Shown: positions 1 through 11,258, numbered from the stretch's first letter. The stretch: DNA of 64,000 nt from Chaetomium olivaceum (GCA_039881045.1 JAYWVB010000029.1:310001-374000); one strand, 5' to 3'. The notes: generated from the letters alone by a model not told the origin. Numbers and translations: made by a program.

Positions 1-1034
1 TCTGCTCGCCGCAACGGGCCTCGCCGCCAAGTCGTCCAAGCGCGGGCTCGCGGCGGTGGCCAGCAAGGACTGGCCCGAGGACGACGCGATCTGGGTGCGG
101 GAGGGCTCGCCCATCTCGTGGTACTACAACTTCCACTGGAACGTATCCGAGACGTACGCGTCGCTGTCGCAGGACCGGATCGAGTACGTGCCTATGCTGT
201 GGGGCGGCGGTGTCAACGACACCGACTTCCTCCGGAACATGACCGAGATGATCCAGCCGGCCTCTGGTCGTGATGCGAGGAATATCACCCACGTAATGGG
301 CTTCAACCTGCCGGATCAGCCGTTTGAGTATGGTGGGAGCCAGATAAAACCCCGCGACGCCGCCCGGGCGTGGGTGCGCAACCTCGTCCCGCTGCGAGAG
401 AAGTTTGGCGTCAAACTGGGGCTGCCTGTCGTTGGGGATCCCCGTGGTGGATGGATTGACCCGTTCCTCAAGAACTGCACCGAGTTGAACAAGGACAAGG
501 AGTGCGAGTTCGACTTTGTGCCCCTCCACGCGTTGGGGCATTTTGGTGTTCTCAAGGACCGGGTTGGCTCGTTTTCCTCTGCGTAAGTTGGCGTTATCAT
601 TGGGAGAACCAGACTCAGCTAACCATGGCCCCAGATTCCCTGGTGTGCCGCTTTGGGTGGTCGAGTACGGCTACAACGACCAAAACCTATCAACGACACA
701 GGAGTACTTCAACCAGTCCCTGACTTTCCTCGAGGGCAACAAGGACGTGGCGCGGTACAGCTGGTTCGGGTCGTTCCGTAGCACCGTCTCTAACGTCGGC
801 CCGAACATGGCCATGCTTGACCCGTGGGGAAACTTGACCGACATTGGATCGTGGTACCTCGGCGGTAATGCCACCGGCAAAGCGGCCATGCCAAACGACA
901 CGCCGCGGACCAATGCGTGCTCTGCTGAGCATCCCTGCACGGGGGGTGGTGAGAACGCTGGGGTGAGCCTGTCCTGTGGAGGTTTGGGGTTGTGGGGCGC
1001 AGCCGGGGCGGGGCTGTTGTTTCTGCTTCTTTGA
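1..1034 (+). CDS. GH128 (Asl1-like) glucanase, GPI-type, 5' truncated
   Basis: Secreted glycoside hydrolase of the Asl1/GH128 catalytic-core family, expected to act on wall beta-1,3-glucan. Exons are 1..582 and 635..1034, with the intron at 583..634 (GTAAGT...CCCAG). The window begins inside the signal-peptide or propeptide region: codons from position 2 read LLAATGLAAKSSKRGLA and include a KR-type processing site. Family landmarks in order are WYYNF, EYVPMLWG, GFNLPDQP and PLWVVEYG, the last carrying the presumed nucleophile Glu. Several N-x-S/T sites are present. The C-terminus is a Gly/Ser-rich stretch followed by a hydrophobic tail ending LLFLLL, which fits a GPI-anchor signal. An oddity is that the position that is normally Glu in the GFNEPD motif is Leu. 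The start codon lies upstream of the window. Confidence 0.85.
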
Positions 1035-1547
1035 AGGAGGAGAGAGGCGGGAGAAATTGGCGATGTTTGGGTTCGTGCCCGGGGTACAGATTAAAGATAG
1101 TGGTTACTTGAGTTACGAAGGAATACCCTCGTGAATCGCGATGGATTGAAACTCGGAGGATGCGAAATGGCCAGGGAAGGGATAAGGCTGGGTGTCCGGG
1201 ATGATGGTTGTGGCGACTTTACGGTTAACAGATGTAGAACTATAATCATTATTAACCTCCAACTTCCTTCTGCTAAAGGTCGTTGAGTTGTTCAGTCCTG
1301 TCCAGAACTTGTTGCGGGTGGGTGAGTGGGATAATTGATTATTCAGGGTTAGGGGTGTTCTCACTCAGCTCTTTCATTGGGCAATGGGGACAAATCGCCA
1401 ACTTGCCACTTGCTCCTCGAAAGTGACCGGATCTCTGGGTCTGGACACACGACCTCCTCTAGTGCCACCAGTTGCGCAACATGCGCTGGCGCGTGTCAAA
1501 TTCTCCCGTTATCATCGCATAGGGATCTTGTATAGACAACGGCCGAA
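1035..1547. other. intergenic, no gene seen
   Basis: The spacer between two plus-strand genes holds the terminator region of the glucanase gene and the promoter of the next gene. No coding homology, RNA gene or repeat was recognised. Confidence 0.5.
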
Positions 1548-2539
1548 ATGCTGTCCCTGTCGCGAAAGATGCAGCTGTTCGTGCTGGTCGCTGCTTCCTT
1601 GGCTGCAACGGCGATGGCTGCTTCCAGTTCAAGCCACGAACACTCTCTGCCTTCGTACCATTATGGCGCTCCGATCCGGGTCGAGTGTATGAATAGGAGC
1701 TCGTAAGTTATGTTTCTTTTTCGGTTATTGAGGATGCGCATCCGGGACCGAACCATAGGAAAACATGCTAACCACGATACGCTCGCAGGGAAACGGGCGA
1801 ACATGTCGAAAACGCACAGCACGAAATCCAATGGATCCCATTTCCGGTCTGCAACGAGACAAATCAACCACTCGAGTTCAACTACGGCATCGAGGGAGAA
1901 CAGAACTGCACGATTCCCATGATCAGCGACCCCTTCTTCCACCTGCTCGAGTTCTACATCCACAACGATGCGCCGCTCTCGTGCCGCCTGCCTGCGCGAC
2001 CCGCCCCGCACATCGCCGTCATCGGCGAGAAGCCGCCGGAACAGGAGTACATCCCCCTGGTGTTCGCGCTGGCGGGCACGCTGCAGCTGAGCCACATGCA
2101 CATCAGCACGCACCTCAACGTGCTCCTACACAGTACGCCCAAACACCACGTGCAGCCGCGCGACAGCGGCGTGCTTGACAGCGGCACCGCCTACAGCACG
2201 AGCCCGCTCACCCACCTCGAGGGCAGCGCGACCCGGCGCCTGGTCATAGGGGACCCGCTGCCGCTCAGCTTCAGCGTGCGCTGGTTCCCCACCCCGGCCC
2301 TGCCCAAGGTTGCCGGCAAAGTCGAGTGGGCCGGCATGGGCGGCCACATATACGCCAGCACAGTCTTCTACAGCCTCGTGTCGTTCTGCGCTGGCGCCGT
2401 TGTCTCGGCCGTTTATTTCTTCGGGTCCGTGTTGCCCAGGCGGCTTAGAGGGCGGGGCCTCGGCGGCGCCACTCCACTTGGTTATGGGATGAACGGCGTG
2501 GGGAACGGCTGGGGATACCAGAAGAGGGCGGTCGACTAA
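1548..2539 (+). CDS. type I membrane glycoprotein, function unknown
   Basis: Exons are 1548..1702 and 1789..2539, with the intron at 1703..1788 (GTAAGT...CGCAG) and a clean Ser codon across the junction. The 301-residue product starts with a signal peptide (hydrophobic core FVLVAASLAATAMA). Its lumenal region has a few Cys and N-glycosylation sequons (NRS, NET, NCT). A single membrane span lies near the C-terminus (VFYSLVSFCAGAVVSAVYFF). A short cytosolic tail rich in Arg, Gly and Trp follows and ends in KRAVD. This suggests a secretory-pathway or plasma-membrane type I protein. I do not recognise a named family, although the layout resembles conserved uncharacterised Sordariomycete proteins. 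An alternative start is the Met at 1569. Confidence 0.75.
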
Positions 2540-2771
2540 GTGTATTCAGGGGGGTGGCCCATCGGACAGAAATATGAAATGGTGGCTTGGAGTACGGAGG
2601 GCCGTACTACCAAAATTATACCACGGCGTTTTGGGGCCGGGACTCCACAACGAGTCTGTTCTTAATACATGCTGTTCCCATTCACATGGTACCCCAAACA
2701 TCTAAAAAAGTCTGACGCGGGCTTGCTTCCCGCCGTGCATCGTCATGCATGGAAACCAGACCAAAATGCGC

Positions 2772-3497
2772 TTACTGCGATTTCTTGGCTCCTTGCGCGG
2801 CGTCGGCCGCCTTGATGCGGCCCATGATCCGGGCCGCCATATCGATAGCTCCAAGGGTTGCTTGTTTCACTGTTAGATACAAACTCCGACCAACAATTCA
2901 AGACAAACCAGGCACTTACGGATAATGCACCACGGCGCATACAGCTGGAACTGCAACTCATTCTTGATGGCGGCTGGGTAGACGGCCTCGTCGAGGAAGG
3001 AAGTGTCGTAGATGCAGATGAGTGTGGTAAAGGCGACCTCAAGCGCGAACACGAGGAACAGCAGCTCGTCGCAGCCCGAGGTGCCGCGCCGCTGCACCGC
3101 CAGGCGGTAGATGCCGTACAGCACCGTGGGCAGCAGGAAGAAGAACTCAAGGTGCATGAACAGGCCCATCCAGCTGTCGTGGCCGGATGCCGTTTCCGCC
3201 GTCCACTGCACGATTGGGTCGTTGTACTTGCCAATGTACCATGCCTTCATCTCAAAGGCTGCGTGTAGCGGTGAGCCGACGGGCTCGTAGAGCCAGGCTG
3301 GCCACATGTAGTCGAGCAGGTCCATGACTGAAGAGATGTGTTAGTTTGAGGTGTGCTGTGGCATGGAACTGGAGGCCCGTTGTCCTGAAACCGAAGCATG
3401 GGCTCGTAGCGGTCGGCTTACAGAGGATGATGGGCAGCTGCATGAAGAACCATCCCATCCACACCTTGTTCCTCCATGTGTTGGTGTAGGTCGCCAT
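2772..3497 (-). CDS. EXPERA-domain (TMEM97/Ema19-like) membrane protein
   Basis: Exons on the minus strand are 3497..3422, 3327..2920 and 2860..2772, giving 190 residues. Both introns are GT-AG and phases agree. The sequence has four predicted membrane spans and the EXPERA hallmarks, including an acidic residue in the helix near GLFMHLEFFFLLPTV and the conserved DTSFLDE and PYLLIP-like segments (YAPWCIIP). The family covers human TMEM97 (sigma-2 receptor, sterol related) and yeast Ema19 (mitochondrial precursor protein handling). The molecular role here is inferred only from family membership. The C-terminal exon is short and basic (AAQGAKKSQ), possibly ER-retention-like. The gene is convergent with the preceding gene and shares its upstream region with tRNA-Leu. 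Confidence 0.85.
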
Positions 3498-3836
3498 TTT
3501 GTGGAATTGGATTGCTATTGGCTTGCGCTGTTTCGCTGTTGGGAGAGGAGTACTGAATCAATCAGAATGGCATAGAAAGGTGAGGTTGAGGTTGAGGTGG
3601 CCGCTGAAAAAAGTTCAGTCTCAGTCGCGTCGCGTTTCCCAACACTCAGCTTGTCGGCGATCATCAAAATGGGTTCGGACGGAAATGCAGGGGTTGAAGA
3701 ACAGGGATCATCTGCAGGGTCCCCCGCGGCACTCAACGAACGCATCGAAACTCCACAAGGGCAGATGCCCGCGCGATCCCACTATCTCTGTAAACATAAA
3801 CCCCATTTCTCCTGAAAAGCCTTTATCCACCATCAG
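3498..3836. other. promoter region of the EXPERA gene
   Basis: Non-coding spacer between the start of the minus-strand EXPERA gene and tRNA-Leu. It carries a purine-rich (AGGTTG-type) stretch near 3580-3600. No other feature was seen. Confidence 0.45.
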
Positions 3837-3943
3837 GGCAAGGTGGCCGAGCGGTCTAAGGCGCCACGTTAAGGAATTCCAAACCCTTAATCACAGTTTC
3901 CGTGGTCTCGAAAGGGGCGTGAGTTCGAATCTCACCCTTGTCA
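3837..3943 (+). tRNA. tRNA-Leu (anticodon TAA) with intron
   Basis: A cloverleaf can be drawn. The acceptor arm is GGCAAGG with CCTTGTC (one G-U pair). The D arm is GCC...GGC. The anticodon stem is GCCAC with GTGGT. The T arm is GTGAG-TTCGAAT-CTCAC, followed by a discriminator A. A long variable arm fits the class II Leu structure. The anticodon TAA is at 3870-3872. A canonical intron follows G37 (about 3874-3900, 27 nt) and contains CCCTTAA, complementary to the anticodon region as in typical eukaryotic pre-tRNAs. The internal A box (TGGCCGAGCGG) and B box (GTTCGAATC) are present, so it should be transcribed by RNA polymerase III. Confidence 0.93.
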
Positions 3944-4611
3944 ACAACTCTTTTGCGCCAGCAATAGCGAGGGGATTTGATGGCCTTCATTGCTTTTTTG
4001 TGGTTGAGTCGGGTAGACTGGTTTTACAACACCAACGAAATATCAAAGCGCGACTAACAGTTTGTTTAGTTTACTGTGTAGGGAGTTTAACGCCGTGGAG
4101 GCCCCATCCATGTGACGGGAATCTTACCACAGCGAATAACTAACGAGATGCTCCTTCCGTCCCAGGCACAAGCACATCCAGATATAACGCAGGGTTAGGG
4201 TACTTCAGGTAACCGTCTCCACCCCCAGTTGCCGGTTTGGGGAGGAACACCGGAATCCAAGTTTCCAAGACTGGTGCGTGGATCGGGGTTGGCTTTGGTC
4301 GCCTGCATCTGACTTGCATCGCCCAAACCCAACACCATGGGAACGTACTCGACTTTGTCCCGCGACAACTTCCCTTCCGACGAGACCGCTTTATGGCGAG
4401 TTGGTCCCTGTCAGGGGCCGCCAAGCTCCCGGAAACAATCAGATTACGTTATGGGAAGCTGAAATGATCCACCGCGAACCGTTAACTTTTGGCGCATTTG
4501 CGATGCACTTCGTGTCCGTTCGTCCTCAAACTATCCCAACTCGAACGAACCTTGGTTGCTCCGAACCCCGACCGATGAATCGAGACCAGCCGTGGCACCC
4601 ACAATAACGAT
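3944..4611. other. spacer upstream of the Yvc1 gene
   Basis: Non-coding region between tRNA-Leu and the channel gene. A T-run shortly after the tRNA (about 3990-4000, gcttttttg) may act as the RNA polymerase III terminator. The rest is presumed promoter and 5' UTR. Confidence 0.45.
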
Positions 4612-6875
4612 ATGGGCGCGGATTTCCCCGATACCAGCTCCCGCTCTTCGTCTGACGACGACGACGACCCCGAGGCCGCCCTGAACCCGCACGGCGAGGA
4701 GAACGACAACGTGGCGCCTCTCTTTCGGCTACGGCGGTTGCCGCCCCAGGGAGGAGAGGATGGCAGTGCTGTGTTGCTACCCGGGGAGGGCACCGTCATG
4801 TCGGTCTATATGATGATGCACAGGTATGCGCGAAAAGCTGCATTCAGGTATCTGAGAACATGACAGTATGCTGACGGGCTGGCAGGATCCGGCGCCTGGT
4901 TATCGCAGCTATTGGTATGCCCCAAGAAATCAAGTAATGGCAAGGCCGGCAGTCTGACATGTGATTAGACGACACCTACACCCTGGACGAGCTTCGGGCC
5001 CCCCATATGGACCACCAAATCGTCCGCCCTCTCCTGGACAGGTTATACAACCCAGAGGACCCCGCCATCGGTCAGTACCTTCCAGCTCGTCAACGGGGCA
5101 TATCATACTAACCGGCATGGATGTTGCAGTTTACTGTCTTGTCGCCAATAGAGTCCAGTTTCTCCGTCCTCGCTCCGATGAAGCCCTCTACCAAGGCGTA
5201 CACGAGTCGCGTGCCATCCTATGCGAGCTTCTCGCAACCCGCATCTTGCGCCGCTTCCACGAAGACCACCCGGGACGCTCGGGTCTACTCCTCATTGCCA
5301 ACATTCTCGTTTCCGGCTTCGACCCTTGCGACACGGCACCAGAAACTGTGCGATCTCGCCGTCCACAATGGGCTATCCAGGAGCGGGGCGGCCACGAGCG
5401 GAAATTGACGGCCCTCGAACTGGCCATCATTTCGGAGAGCAAGTTCCTGATCAAGTCGCCCGCTTGTCAGCTCGTCGTGGATGCTGTGTACAAGGGAATT
5501 GTGGTGTATACGCCTTTGTCCTTCGTCGACTTCCTCCCGGACCACTACAAGTACCACCCTGTCTCGCTTTATGAGCCTCGCCGAGCCGCCATCCTCAACC
5601 ACCACCGTCTCATTGTCCCTCAGTTGAGGAATGTTATAGAGCTGATGCACTTCGGGATCCTTCTGGTTCTTTACATGTTGACCGTTGCCCACTACGGCTT
5701 CGGGACCGACATGGCTGGCGTCCGCCTTTACGAGACCATCTTCAACGTTTTCGCGGCAGGATGGGTACTGGAGCAGTTTGCGGCCGTTGTGGAACATGGG
5801 TGGGAGGTTCATGCACAGAACCTGTGGTCGTTCCTCGATCTCACTTTCGTCGCCATCTATGCCACCTACGGCTTGGTACGCGCCGTTGAGCTGGTTGTTT
5901 CCGACGACGCCTACTACGCCCTTCCAGTGTTGTGCACCGCCGCGCCTGTGTTGCTCACGCGCATTGCTTTCGCCTTGATGCCTGATAACATCGTGTTCAT
6001 CGCTCTCCACGCCATGATGCGCGACTTCACTCGCCTCACCTTTATTGCTATTTGGTGCTTTGCTGGTTTCGTCGTGGGGTTGCTGTTCCTGGCAAGAACC
6101 AGCGGTGAGGGGTCACTAAACACTAACGTAACCTGGGCCACCATCACCAAATGGCTGCTGTGGTATGTGTCTCCATAACTTCGGGCGAGGACCCTTTCGG
6201 CTAACAATGCAAAGGATCTGGTTTGGACTTGACGGCACAGGCATCGAGCGCGCCGCTGACTTCCACCTAATTCTCGGCCCGACTTTAATCATCACGTTTG
6301 CTTTCCTCGGCAACACCTTGTTCCTAACCATCCTCGTCGCCATCTTGACAAACACCTTTTCCAAGATCATCTCCAACGAGGCAGCCGAAGTCCAGTTCCG
6401 CCGCGCCGTTCTCACTTTCCAGGGCGTCAAGAGCGATGCTATCTTTTCGTATCCGCCGCCCTTCAACATCGCCGCCATGCTGATTCTGCTGCCTATCAAG
6501 TTCTTGGTGGGGCCCCTGGCTTTCCACAACATCAACGTCGCTGCCATCCGGGTCGTGAACGCCCCGGTTCTGTTGCTCATTGGTTTATGGGAGCGACGGA
6601 GCGTCTGGGCCCGACGGTCCAAGTCGTCTAGATTTGGCTCCTGGAGGTACTTCCCCGGCTTGTCTCCACACGGGGACATCCAAGCCGTGTTTGGCTCGGA
6701 ACCGCCACCCGAAGTTGTCGACGCGTTAGAGAAGATGGACGCCCTGCATGAGGTTGGGACTGCGGCGGATCGTCCGCCCACGATGCACTCGCCGAAGGAG
6801 CTACGCGGGCACGCCTCAGCTGTAAGGAGGCGAAGAACATCTAATAGCAGTAGTATTAGACGGTTCGAGACGTGA
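4612..6875 (+). CDS. yvc1: vacuolar TRP-family cation channel Yvc1
   Basis: Exons are 4612..4823, 4886..4914, 4969..5070, 5130..6162 and 6215..6875. All introns are GT-AG and phases close exactly to 678 residues, which is the usual length for fungal Yvc1. The product is a calcium-permeable TRP channel of the vacuole that releases stored calcium during osmotic or oxidative stress. The N-terminal cytosolic domain contains the conserved VYCLVANRVQFL and HESRAILCELLATR segments. A six-span membrane region runs from about residue 240 (RNVIELMHFGILLVLY) to the last helix (LIITFAFLGNTLFLTILVAILTNTF), with a pore stretch between. The C-terminal tail is acidic and then basic. The second exon is only 29 nt. 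The N-terminus has an Asp run (DDDDDPE). Confidence 0.93.
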
Positions 6876-6987
6876 GGCTTAGATAGAAACTTCGACTCTT
6901 CGACTCCTCCGCTAGAATATCACACAATGTTAGAAAGAAATCCAACGCCCGTCCGTGCCCTTCCCGCTACGTATTCAAACAATGCCA

Positions 6988-8586
6988 TCACCCGTGATAG
7001 CCTGCTTTCTCGTTGCCCTTATAGCCGCTTCTCCTCCATCCCTTCTCGCAGAATGGCGATCTGTTTCTTAATCTCAACCCACAACACCAAGTCGTCCAAA
7101 TCTCCATCATCGGCACCCTCGCCATCAGCAACGCCCACCCACCCATCCTCAATCTCATCGCCTTCCACCGCCTCCACCCAGCCGCCGAACCTCCCTCCGA
7201 GCCACCATCACCGCCGCCGCGGGCAACAACAATTAGCGCCGCCACAAACGCCTCCTGGATGTACGCGAAGCTAAACCCATCGGTGATGTCCGCGATCGCC
7301 CCGCACAGCCGGTCGGGGAACTCAATGTCCTTGTTTCCCGCCAGCTTGCGCTGCCAGAAGCGGCAGTAGGCCACGCGCTGGGCGCGGTCGGGGTCCGGGA
7401 AGTAGTACTTGCGGTCGAAGCGCGACGGGCGTTTCTGTATTGCATTAGTGAGTTGGTCTGGGGGGGGAAGGGTGAGGGGAGGGGTGTCGGGGCTTACCGC
7501 GATACCCGGATCAAGGCGCTCCAGGTGATTAGTGCTACCGACGATGAAGATGCCGTCGTTGCTGCGCAGGCCATCTATCTCGTTGAGGAAGTAGCTGCGC
7601 ACCGAGTCGGTCACGAGCGAGTCCAGGTCCTCGAAGATCAGGTAGCAGGGCGCGTACTGCCGCGCCTTGAGGAAGATCTGGCTGATACCGTACTCCGGGC
7701 CGGCGAACTGGAGGTTAATTAGTACGGGGGCCGGGGAAGGGTCAGGGTTGAGGTGGGTGGATAGGTGGCGTACTGAGGAAAAGCTCCGGACGTAGAGCGC
7801 CGGAACAGGGTCCTTCCGGTCGTACAGCATGTGCATAGTGGCCTTGATCGAGATGGTCTTGCCGTTGCCCGGCGGGCCGTAGTAGATGAGCCCGCGCTTC
7901 CAAGGCACCTTGAGGCGGCCATACGTGTCTCGCGCGTCGAAGAAGGACTGGTGGTCCGCGATGATGGCCTTCTTCATGTTCTCCTCCAGGATGACTGAGT
8001 CCCAGGAGGCCTTGCTGATGCTCTGGTACAGCTCCGCGCTCTTGTTCCACATGCCGCTGTCCCATACCCACACCTGTTCGTGCAACTCGTTGCCCCACTG
8101 GCCAGCGGCAATTAGGAGGGCGTCTGCCTTGTGCGTGTCCGTGGTTAGGATGTAGTTGTTGCGTATGGCCGGGTACGAACTGGTCCCATCGCGCCCGTCC
8201 ACCATGTAGAGAATGAACTCGGCATCCCCCCATTTGTACAAGAATTTGGCGAATATCACGTCCTGTGCTAGGCTTCCGGGGCTTCCGTCAATACGCCTAC
8301 CGGGTGTGACATACACCTTCCATATCAGCGAGGATGGCAGCTCATCGCTGGACTGGTCAATGGACGTGAAACTGGCGTGTCCGGCCGATGCATAGCCTAG
8401 CAAATCAATGCCGTAAGAGGGGGCAATTACAAGCTCAAGGCCGGGGTATTCCGCTTTGAGAGCTTTGGCGATGGTTGCGTCAGTGTTAACACGTTTGGCG
8501 GACGAATGGCGGAAGAATTGCTGGCTGATTTCGTTGGACGTCGTGTTTATCCCCGCTGGGAGGGGGTGGCTGGTGTTGGTATTCAT
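6988..8586 (-). CDS. BCS1-type AAA ATPase, frame break near C-terminus
   Basis: Mitochondrial-type AAA protein of the BCS1-like group common in fungi. Coding blocks are 8586..7774, 7707..7498 and 7434 downward. The two introns (7708..7773, 66 nt; 7435..7497, 63 nt) are both multiples of three and so read through. Walker A is YYGPPGNGKT, Walker B is LIFEDLDSL, the sensor is GSTNHLE, and the Arg-finger region is RPSRFDRKYYFPDP. The N-terminal region (about 200 residues) is the BCS1_N-like part. After EAFVAALIVVARGGG the open frame becomes low complexity and runs to 6988. A frame one base off encodes a more family-like end (DLDDLVLWVEIKKQIAIL...) stopping at 7019. One missing base between about 7181 and 7215 would explain this. 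Paralogs are numerous in fungi, so the substrate is unknown. Confidence 0.82.
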   Translation of the reverse strand: MNTNTSHPLPAGINTTSNEISQQFFRHSSAKRVNTDATIAKALKAEYPGLELVIAPSYGIDLLGYASAGHASFTSIDQSSDELPSSLIWKVYVTPGRRIDGSPGSLAQDVIFAKFLYKWGDAEFILYMVDGRDGTSSYPAIRNNYILTTDTHKADALLIAAGQWGNELHEQVWVWDSGMWNKSAELYQSISKASWDSVILEENMKKAIIADHQSFFDARDTYGRLKVPWKRGLIYYGPPGNGKTISIKATMHMLYDRKDPVPALYVRSFSSVRHLSTHLNPDPSPAPVLINLQFAGPEYGISQIFLKARQYAPCYLIFEDLDSLVTDSVRSYFLNEIDGLRSNDGIFIVGSTNHLERLDPGIAVSPDTPPLTLPPPDQLTNAIQKRPSRFDRKYYFPDPDRAQRVAYCRFWQRKLAGNKDIEFPDRLCGAIADITDGFSFAYIQEAFVAALIVVARGGGDGGSEGGSAAGWRRWKAMRLRMGGWALLMARVPMMEIWTTWCCGLRLRNRSPFCEKGWRRSGYKGNEKAGYHG

Positions 8587-9076
8587 TGTGTCAAACTAAC
8601 GAACGCTGTTCACATTCCAGGGTTACTATGGTTGATGCTAAGTGAAAATGAATGGCAGCAGTGGATGAAGAAGTTTGAGTTACCAAGTACACAGCAGAAT
8701 TGGAGTCGTCATGTCTTTCCCTGTCGGGTGGTCGTGCGGGGAAGCTTCAGCTGCCTACGGCGCAGGGGGTTTGAGACGCGGGCAGGTTGGACAGGGTATC
8801 TATTCGCTGAGAGGGGGACGATGACTCCAAACAACGTGCAGCCAACGGAGATCTTTGTCCACAGGATGCCCCCTCTAGTGAACGACGAGAACTGGATACT
8901 CTTCTAACCGTTGATACGAGGATCCCTCACAAACCTATCAAGTGAGGAAGTGCATAATTGTTTTGCCTATAACTACCTGTATACCATACCAACAATTTAC
9001 CCATCGATGCCACTTCTTGACTAGACAAAGTAAAGATGTCAAATTGTCAATAGGAGATAGGCTAACCTTAAGAAAG
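8587..9076. other. intergenic, no gene seen
   Basis: Promoter side of the BCS1-like gene and downstream side of the hydrolase pseudogene. AT-richer than its neighbours. No gene or repeat was recognised. Confidence 0.5.
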
Positions 9077-10248
9077 TTAGCCCTGCTCCTCCTTGTACAG
9101 CAACAACCTCTTGAGTTCAACTCCAGCATCGCAGGTTGCTTTCCATGCTGTCAAAGACCATGGCGTCATCTGCAGCCACCCATGAGGGAGATCATCATAG
9201 TGCTTCCAAGCGGTCAGCAAGCCTAACCCATTCATCTTCCTCGCGAAGGTGATGCCGACCTCCCGTAAGGGGTCGAAGCCGCTGGTGAAGATAGCTGTGA
9301 GGGGTTGACTAAAGAGCACAAGACGGCCTTGCCCGCCAGGGTAGACGTACTTGCAGTGCAATTGTGGACCTGGTCGTGTTAGCGGGTAAAGGGTGTGAGC
9401 GGAACAACATAGGGCCTCACCGTTTGGGAGTGGCAAGCAGTGGTCCGTAAACCCAGAAATGCCGTTGCACTGCAGATAGTACATGGACATGTCCTCGTCC
9501 TCCATCGGGCGGAGTGTTGGCGAGTACATCGCCGGGTACAGCAACAACTGCGCTGCGAGTGGCTTTTTGCCCTGGTCAAAACGGCGAAGGCAGAGGCCCG
9601 CCGTCATGGCACCCCCAACGCCGTCTCCGCCCCCCATTACACGGCGAGGGTGGACGCCCCTGTATCGGCCCCCGTCGCTTTGTACCCAGTCGACGACAGC
9701 GGAGTACTCGTCGAGCTGGACGGGGTAGCGGAACTCTGGCGCTAGTCGTTACTCGACAGCAAAAACCTACAGGGCCACAATAGGTAGTCAGTCGCGAGTG
9801 TTTTTTTTTTTTTTTTGAGTTGGGGGGGGGTTATGGGGTTGGGGTTTACGAGGCAGCCTGACTTCTCGGCTATAAGCCTCAAGCCATTCTCGAATTCGTC
9901 CACGCTTCCAACACAATACCCGCCGCCATGACAGTAGACCAGCGCTCCCGCATCTCCAGTTGTCCTCAGGTCTCTACCCGTTTCCGGATACAAGACTCGG
10001 ATCGGTATGTCCCCATGGGGCCCGCGGATTCCGGTGAACTCGACCGCGCCGATGGGGTTGATCTTGCGTTTGGGGAGTTTCTTGAGTGTGAAGACTTCGG
10101 CGTGCTTCTGTCGCTCCGAAGCATATCCTCCGAGGCCCCCAAGCTCAAGGCCTTGATGCTTCACTAAAAAAAGGGCCACTCCTGTATCCAGGCACTCCGC
10201 ACGAGTACCGGCTGCCGGGATATCAATAGGCGATTTTGTGAAGCTCAT
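9077..10248 (-). pseudogene. alpha/beta hydrolase-3 (HSL-like), inactivated
   Basis: Relic of a hormone-sensitive-lipase-type esterase. Blocks are 10248..9850, 9766..9421 and 9369..9077, with introns at 9767..9849 and 9370..9420 (the latter 51 nt, in frame). The joined length is 346 codons, normal for the family. Preserved motifs are the oxyanion-hole HGGGYCVG, the acid GFDPLRE and the HYDDLPHGW histidine region. Two lesions are visible. The YRLAPE motif has TAA in place of the Tyr codon (9749-9751). The nucleophile elbow, normally GDSAGG, reads GDGVGG, with Gly in the Ser position (9620-9622). The first intron carries a 16-A homopolymer. Substitutions rather than indels indicate true decay. 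A shifted splice that skips the stop is possible, but it would not restore the catalytic Ser. Confidence 0.85.
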
Positions 10249-11258
10249 CATAAATATTATCCCAGACGCAGCGTGGCTGGTCCGACTTCCTTTCCCTGCA
10301 GTGATACTTTGCTGTTGAAATGTCGCCGGGATCTTACCGCTACCAACTCTAAGAGTGGACGGCAGAGAGTAAAGGCTCCGAAAGAATGGACAGCTATGAA
10401 CGGCGGCAACAGGAAGCAAAAAGTCTTAAAAGCGTTTCAAAATGTGGACGAGTTCCAACAAAGTCCGGGGAACCATTGATGGGACGACGAGCGTCCGTGC
10501 CTGTATGCCATCATCGCCATGCATGGACAAGTCAGTGCGTATGAGGTGTGGTTTTAGTTTTTGTATAGGTATCCGAGCACATTGCATCATAGCTCCTATG
10601 TATATACACTCGACGTGAACCGTAACGGAGGGGCCATGACCATCATGACGGAATCTAAACAAGGTCCGTGGCCAGTGTTCCTACCCAGAATATCTATGTT
10701 GATTTTATCTATCACCCAATTCAAGCATGGAATGACCCTGAGCCACTGTAGTCTCGGATTTTGAAGGGTGGTCGGCCATATCAGGGGTTTGGCGAAAGTC
10801 GTGCATCAATATGAGACGGCGGCCACGGGGCTTGATATGGAATCTCTTCGATCACCAAAGAATGAGTGGTTGGAAATGAGGTTCATGTGATCATTGTGAT
10901 GGAATTGCTCGCCGAGACTTTCAATCTCATCCGGTCTGTCGCTTCCCGGGCGACGACCAATGAGAGGCTTGTTGACCATCACAGTCCCACATCGCGTTTC
11001 TTTTTCACAATCCAATCATTTTGTTGCCGTTTGATAATCGACGGTGCGACGACCCCCATCCCCATTGGCGGTACTGCAAATGTTGTCAACAGGATCCAGC
11101 CTGCTCTCCTATTGTTCTATTGTTCCTCTGTTCCGCTGGTTACTATGAAGACGAACGCGATGCACCTTGTTTAAGACGCGCCGGTCAATGATGGGCGGTC
11201 GATTGTGAGCAAAATACCGAGATAAGCCAGGGACACGATAACCAACTCAACTAAAGCC
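10249..11258. other. divergent intergenic region
   Basis: About 1 kb between the divergent hydrolase pseudogene and the kinase-like gene. It should hold both promoters. No coding similarity or repeat was recognised. Confidence 0.5.

Noticed and set aside
3499..4143. Long frame running through tRNA-Leu
   Set aside because: It overlaps a clear tRNA and encodes no recognisable protein.
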